DNA from: Bacillota bacterium
Lineage (GTDB): Bacteria > Bacillota > UBA4882 > UBA10575
DNA length: 36,461 nt
Direction of reading: 5' to 3'
Assembly: GCA_012735195.1 (NCBI GenBank)
Contig: JAAYIC010000037.1
Coordinates: 1-36,461 of the forward strand
The notes under the pieces are model-generated. The model was given only the letters and a program-made list of their open reading frames with translations. It did no database searches and was not told where the DNA came from. Position 1 is the stretch's first letter; each line of letters opens with the position of its first letter. Below are positions 32,245 to 36,461 of the stretch, piece after piece. Made by a program: the position numbers and the translations under genes.

Positions 32245-32310
32245 TTCTGCCCCGCGCATTCTGCGCCGCATCTTTGCGCGCCTGCGCCTTGTCCCCATGA
32301 ACTGCGCGCC
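32245..32310. repeat. Degenerate GC-rich repeats upstream of the MMPL gene
   Basis: Short CGCGCATTCTG, CGCCGCATCTTTG and CGCGCCTGCGCCTTG segments follow one another, then CTGCGCGCC. They resemble in flavour the GC-rich palindromic repeats in other gaps of this window. Unit boundaries are not sharp. Confidence 0.4.
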
Positions 32311-32381
32311 ATCGCTAAGATCTATCCATACCGGATGACGCCGGTTCATGCAGAACCAATATTTTTGAAAGGAAGACCGTC

Positions 32382-34670
32382 ATGAAGAAACTGGCAAAAC
32401 TAATCATTGAAAAAAACCGGCTAGTTATTGTTGTATTTGCCCTTATCACCTTGTTTCTTGGCTTCTTCCTCCGGAACCTGAGGATCAACCCGGATATTCT
32501 CAGTTACTTCCCAAAAAATGACCCGGATGTCCAACTCCTCAACTACTTGGGCGAGGAATACGGTGGCAATTCGTTGGCCATGATCGTCCTGGAAACCGGG
32601 GAGATCTTCACCCCCGAAACCATTGCCGTTATCCATGAACTGACCACCCGCTTACAGTTGGAGCCGGGGGTTGCTTATGTGACCAGTCTCACCAATACGC
32701 TGGACATTAAAACCGACGAATACGGGTTTGAAATCGGACGGTTGGTCGATACGGCCAATTTGCCCCGCGATCCGGAGGCGTTGACCGCATTAAAGGAGTA
32801 CACCCTCTCCAAGGAGATGTTCCGTAACAACCTGGTCACAGAGGACGCCACCGCCACGCTCATCATCTGCCGGCTCCAAACCAACTCCGACCAGGTGGCA
32901 ACCTGCCGCCGTTTGCAAGAGATCGTTGCCGAAACAGCTCCGGCCATGAAAATCTATTACGGCGGGATCCCCTTCATGATCCTGGATTTGAATAATATGA
33001 TCACCGACGACCTGAAAGTTCTCATCCCCATGGTCAGCTTGGTGATCATCATCTTTTTATACCTCGGCTTCCGTAAATGGGAAGGAGTCTTTTTACCCCT
33101 GCTTGCGGTGGCGATAAGTCTCATCTGGACCCTTGGGGTCATGAGTCTCCTCAAAATTCCACTGTCGATTATCTCCAATGTCATCCCTGTGGTCCTGTTC
33201 GCAGTGGGAAATGCCTACACCATCCACGTGCTCAGTAGATTCAACGAGACCCGTGTTACCAGTACCAACGACGGCCTGGCCACTGCCTTGTATGAAGTCG
33301 GAACCCCGGTCTCCCTGGCCGGTTTAACCACGATCGCCGGTTTTATCTCCTTCATTTTCGGATCATACCTGGTAATGATCCAGGAATTCGGTGTTTTCGC
33401 CGCTCTGGGTGTCCTTTTCACCCTCTTCATCTCTCTCACCTTTATCCCGGCCCTCCTTGCCCTGAAAAGGAAGAAACCGGACCGGGAGTACAAAGAACAA
33501 GAGGAAACAAAAAACAGGGGTGTTACCGGGCGGATAACCCCGGGGATTGAAAAACTGGTCACAAAAAAGCCGAAAACCATTGTTTGGGTGGGTGTCCTCC
33601 TGACCATCCTTGCCCTCACGGGTATCCCCCGGATCAGCCGGCGGGTCAATCTGGTCGAATATTTCCAGCCGCAGACCGCGATTAGGCAGGCGGAAGCAAT
33701 TCTGGATGAAAAATTTGGCGGTTCCGGTATTATCCAAATTTTGGCCGAAGGAGATATTCAAGATCCCGCGGTTTTGCGGGAGATGGAAAAGATGGAGGAG
33801 TTCCTGCTTGCCCAGGACGGTATCCACAGCACCCAATCCGTTGTTAACCTGCTGAAAGAGCTTAACAACGCAATGGGCGAAGGAAAAGTGCTCCCGGATA
33901 CGAAAGGCAAGGTAATGAACCTCTGGTTCCTCCTGGAGGGCGAAGAGGTCATGACGCAGCTGGTCAATGCCGGGCGGACAGAAGCGGTTATTCAAGCGCG
34001 AATAGCCGGGAGTTTGGAGGGTTCACTCGCCCATCAGCTGGTCACCGCGATCAATGAATATACCGCCGGAATCAACCCGGAACTGGTCAAGTTCAGCCAG
34101 ACCGGGATGCCGGTCATCTACCGGAACCTGGATCTCTCCATCCTCAAGAGTCAATTCCAGAGTTTAATCTTTGCCGTGCTCCTGGTCTTCATCATCATGC
34201 TCTTCCTCCTTGGTTCACTGGCCGGCGGTTTACTCGGCCTGATCCCGATCCTTTTCACCCTGGCGCTGGTTTTTGGTTTCATGGGTTATGCCAAGATCCC
34301 CCTGGATATTGCCACCGTCCTCGTGGCCAGTGTCACCATTGGGATTGGCATTGATTATTCCATCCACTTTTTAAGCCGCTACCGCCAGGAACTGGCCGAT
34401 ACGCGCACGCAAAATCTGCCGGTAGAGACTGCGGTGCGAATCACCTTAAACACCACCGGCCGGGCAATCCTGATCAATGTCTTCACCGTGGCCTTCGGTT
34501 TCCTGAGCCTCGTCTTTAGCCAGCTTGTCCCCATCCAGCGTTTTGGGGTCCTGGTCTTCGTTACCATGCTGGGTTCCGGGTTTGGCGCCATCATTCTCCT
34601 CCCCGCGGTCTTGCTTTTCTCCGGCGCCCGGTCGCCAGCGGGAAAAATGGGAATAAAAAAACTGAGATGA
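32382..34670 (+). CDS. RND/MMPL superfamily transporter (HAE3 type)
   Basis: 762 residues from ATG with AAAGGAAG upstream. It has the duplicated architecture of MMPL/HAE3 proteins: TM1 (LVIVVFALITLFLGFFL), an extracytoplasmic domain with INPDILSYFPKNDP, a bundle of five helices, then the same pattern in the second half. The first bundle includes NVIPVVLFAVGNAYTIHVLSRF and the second has GIGIDYSIHFLSRYRQEL near residue 655. At about 760 aa it is shorter than tripartite RND pumps (about 1,030). Relatives move lipids or hydrophobic molecules. The LolA-like and DUF1302-like genes that follow suggest transfer across the periplasm to the outer membrane. Confidence 0.93.
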   Translation: MKKLAKLIIEKNRLVIVVFALITLFLGFFLRNLRINPDILSYFPKNDPDVQLLNYLGEEYGGNSLAMIVLETGEIFTPETIAVIHELTTRLQLEPGVAYVTSLTNTLDIKTDEYGFEIGRLVDTANLPRDPEALTALKEYTLSKEMFRNNLVTEDATATLIICRLQTNSDQVATCRRLQEIVAETAPAMKIYYGGIPFMILDLNNMITDDLKVLIPMVSLVIIIFLYLGFRKWEGVFLPLLAVAISLIWTLGVMSLLKIPLSIISNVIPVVLFAVGNAYTIHVLSRFNETRVTSTNDGLATALYEVGTPVSLAGLTTIAGFISFIFGSYLVMIQEFGVFAALGVLFTLFISLTFIPALLALKRKKPDREYKEQEETKNRGVTGRITPGIEKLVTKKPKTIVWVGVLLTILALTGIPRISRRVNLVEYFQPQTAIRQAEAILDEKFGGSGIIQILAEGDIQDPAVLREMEKMEEFLLAQDGIHSTQSVVNLLKELNNAMGEGKVLPDTKGKVMNLWFLLEGEEVMTQLVNAGRTEAVIQARIAGSLEGSLAHQLVTAINEYTAGINPELVKFSQTGMPVIYRNLDLSILKSQFQSLIFAVLLVFIIMLFLLGSLAGGLLGLIPILFTLALVFGFMGYAKIPLDIATVLVASVTIGIGIDYSIHFLSRYRQELADTRTQNLPVETAVRITLNTTGRAILINVFTVAFGFLSLVFSQLVPIQRFGVLVFVTMLGSGFGAIILLPAVLLFSGARSPAGKMGIKKLR

Positions 34671-34692
34671 ACAAATGAAAGGAGAGAGAAGA

Positions 34693-35442
34693 ATGAAAAA
34701 ATCCCTTTTCTACTTCGGGTTATTGCTCATCCTTCCCGGGTTGCTGTTTCCGGCGGCCGCTGCCGGGAAACTTACCGCCGGCCAAATCATGGAACGGCTG
34801 GACCAGACGGTCAGCGCCCCCCGGGACCAGGAAATTCACGTAAAACTGGTGATTACCGATGCCAAAGGGAATGAAAGCCATCGTGAGATGGTGATGATGC
34901 AGAAAGGAAGCGACCGGCGGATGGTAAAATTCACGGCCCCGCCGGAGCAAAGAGGGATCGCCTTTCTTTCCCTGCCCGGCGGCATGACCTATTTATACCT
35001 GCCGGCCTACCGGCAAACCCGGCGCATCGCCTCGCATGTCCGCAACCAGAAATTTGCCGGGACCGACTTTACCTATGAAGATATGGAAGCCCGGAAATAC
35101 AGTACTGACTGGGATGCGAAACTACTGGCGGAAGAAGGCGGTCTCTACCGCTTGGAGTTGACACCGAAGGAAGAGACGGTAACCGACTACGGGCGGTTAA
35201 TCGTAGAGGTCAGGGCCGATATCTTCTTCCCGGTCAAGATTGAATTCTTTGACAAGGCCAACCGGCCGCGCAAAGTAATGGTCCAGGAGAAACTGGAACA
35301 GATTAACGGTTACTGGATAGCGCGGGAATCTGAGATGAAGGATTTACAGGCCGGTACTTCGTCAAAGATGTTCTTTACCGAAGTGAAATTCGACAGCGGC
35401 CTTGCGGATGATATCTTTACCGAACGTTACCTGACCCGATGA
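34693..35442 (+). CDS. LolA-like outer membrane lipoprotein-sorting protein (PF17131 type)
   Basis: 249 residues from the second in-frame ATG, which has AAAGGAGAGAG upstream; the ATG at 34675 precedes that site. The signal peptide is KKSLFYFGLLLILPGLLFPAAAAG. The mature protein resembles LolA/VioE-fold proteins linked to MMPL genes: LTAGQIMERLDQTV, MVKFTAPPEQRGIAFLSLP, MTYLYLPAYRQTRRIA, FAGTDFTYEDME, YRLELTPK, IEFFDKANRPRKVM. It probably binds a lipid or acyl chain in the periplasm and hands it between the MMPL pump and the outer membrane (inference). Its start lies 22 bases after the pump stop, and 14 bases separate its own stop from the next gene. Confidence 0.88.
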   Translation: MKKSLFYFGLLLILPGLLFPAAAAGKLTAGQIMERLDQTVSAPRDQEIHVKLVITDAKGNESHREMVMMQKGSDRRMVKFTAPPEQRGIAFLSLPGGMTYLYLPAYRQTRRIASHVRNQKFAGTDFTYEDMEARKYSTDWDAKLLAEEGGLYRLELTPKEETVTDYGRLIVEVRADIFFPVKIEFFDKANRPRKVMVQEKLEQINGYWIARESEMKDLQAGTSSKMFFTEVKFDSGLADDIFTERYLTR

Positions 35443-35456
35443 AAGGAGAGGAGAAA

Positions 35457-36461
35457 ATGAGACGGTTAACAGTTGCGTTGCTGCTGGTTCCGTTTTTGGC
35501 GGTCATGGCCGCCGGAACCTACAGTACGTGCGCACACGCGCAATTGGCTTGGCAGGGCAGTTTTGCCGGCGACTACCGTTTGCGTTTACAAGACGGGCAA
35601 GAATTCTCCCATGCCGCCCAACGTCTTACTCTTCAGCCCGAGGCCCGGCTGGGAGCGGCCAAATTTACCGGCGAATTCTGGCTCAATCTCCAGGGACGAC
35701 CGGCAGTGGCTGGTCCTTCCGGGCTCGGTGCTTACGAGAGCATTTTCCCCTGGAACCTCGAAGTTCGCGAGGCCTATGTGGAGATCTACGATTTTCCCCT
35801 GGACCGGATGGATTTCCGGGCCGGCCGCCAATTGATCCCCTGGGGCACAGGGGATCTGGTCAGCCCCACCGACAATATAAACCCCCAGGACCTCGCGGAT
35901 TTTAAGGATTTCGGCCGGCGCCTGGGTTCCGACGCTTTCCAGTTCACCTGGTACCCGGGGTCTTTGACGGTGAGTGCCGTCCTTGTTCCAGTCTTCACCC
36001 CGGCCCGCCTCCCCACCGGTTGGACTGGGCTGTTTTTACCGGCGGAATTTGCCGGCCTGAGTGAAGATAAGATCAAACTCAACCTCCCGGCCGCCGCTTT
36101 GCAGGAATCCTCCTTCGGCGTAAAACTGGCCGGGCGGATCGGCGCGTACGATCTCTCCATAAGCTATCTGGACGGCCGGTACGACCTGCCGGCAGCCAAA
36201 GAGGTCCAGGGAAAAATTGAGCAGATCACCAATCCCGCGAACCCCTTGGAAAATCTAATCCTGGAGGAGATTTCGCGTTTCTTCCCCCGCCGTCGCGTCC
36301 TGGGGTTTGATCTCGCCGGCGAATTGGGCAATGGTGGGATTTGGGCTGAGGCGGCGGTCTTTTTCCCGGAAAAAGTGACCACAGTGGCAAAGATCGCCCT
36401 GCCTGACCCATTCCCCGACCAAACCCAGGAAACCGTAGTTTTGGATAAAGCCTACACCAAA
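35457..36461 (+). CDS. DUF1302-like outer-membrane beta-barrel protein (partial)
   Basis: At least 335 codons, open to the right edge, from ATG with AAAGGAGAGGAG upstream. The signal peptide is RRLTVALLLVPFLAVMAAG, with probable cleavage after AHA. The mature sequence is made of amphipathic strands (FAGDYRLRLQD, LTLQPEARLGAAKFTGEFWLNLQG). The block VREAYVEIYDFPLDRMDFRAG, followed by RQLIPWGTGDLVSPTDNINPQDL, is characteristic of DUF1302 and related outer-membrane channel proteins. It forms an operon with the MMPL and LolA-like genes, so it is a candidate outer-membrane partner. The C-terminal strands are outside the window. Confidence 0.85.
   Translation, partial: MRRLTVALLLVPFLAVMAAGTYSTCAHAQLAWQGSFAGDYRLRLQDGQEFSHAAQRLTLQPEARLGAAKFTGEFWLNLQGRPAVAGPSGLGAYESIFPWNLEVREAYVEIYDFPLDRMDFRAGRQLIPWGTGDLVSPTDNINPQDLADFKDFGRRLGSDAFQFTWYPGSLTVSAVLVPVFTPARLPTGWTGLFLPAEFAGLSEDKIKLNLPAAALQESSFGVKLAGRIGAYDLSISYLDGRYDLPAAKEVQGKIEQITNPANPLENLILEEISRFFPRRRVLGFDLAGELGNGGIWAEAAVFFPEKVTTVAKIALPDPFPDQTQETVVLDKAYTK

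Overview
This 36.5 kb window looks like the chromosome of an anaerobic, plant-polysaccharide-degrading, endospore-forming bacterium with an outer membrane (a diderm lineage of Bacillota). Two lines of sequence evidence support this. The PrkA/YhbH/SpoVR cluster is typical of spore formers. Outer-membrane-type proteins are also present: an MMPL/RND pump with a LolA-like partner and a DUF1302-like barrel, plus a small signal-peptide-bearing barrel-like protein. AGGAGG-type ribosome-binding sites with many GTG and TTG starts also fit Bacillota. I cannot name the species. No rRNA, tRNA, CRISPR array, prophage or complete insertion sequence was seen.

Layout. 1-407: C-terminal end of a glycoside hydrolase family 3 protein, closed by a strong terminator. 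727-6627: addB-addA, a two-gene recombination nuclease/helicase operon. 6685-9952 (minus): an orphan ABC_sub_bind lipoprotein followed by a methyl-accepting chemotaxis protein. 10209-13698 (minus): two tandem paralogous GH5 cellulase-type enzymes, separated by a gap that holds a short duplicated piece of addA. 14131-14619: a small exported barrel-like protein with a good sigma-A promoter. 15008-19594: prkA-yhbH-spoVR. 19834-20448 (minus): a PsiE-like membrane protein. 20655-27472 (minus): a sugar-uptake locus made of a LacI regulator, a solute-binding protein, two permeases and an intracellular GH3 glycosidase. 27757-31361 (minus): a heterodimeric ABC exporter. 31606 to the right edge: a TetR regulator, an HAE3/MMPL pump, a LolA-like protein and a DUF1302-like outer-membrane protein that runs off the window.

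How the genes may work together. The secreted or lipid-anchored GH5 enzymes would cut beta-glucan outside the cell. The LacI-linked importer would take up oligosaccharides, probably energised by a shared ATPase encoded elsewhere. The cytoplasmic GH3 enzyme would hydrolyse them. The sugar operon carries a 12-bp intercistronic stem-loop after the binding-protein gene and a terminator before the glycosidase, which suggests graded expression. The TetR gene has matching operator-like inverted repeats in front of itself and in front of the MMPL operon, pointing to one regulon for envelope lipid or hydrophobic-compound transport.

The most unusual signals are: (i) the TetR/MMPL/LolA/DUF1302 unit and its operator pair; (ii) the addA tail fragment and (CG)n tracts bordering the duplicated cellulase; (iii) one cellulase paralogue having lost its lipobox cysteine; (iv) short degenerate GC-rich palindromic repeats in several intergenic gaps; and (v) an uncharacterised binding-protein plus chemoreceptor pair preceded by a structured leader region. 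None of these is proven to be a new system.
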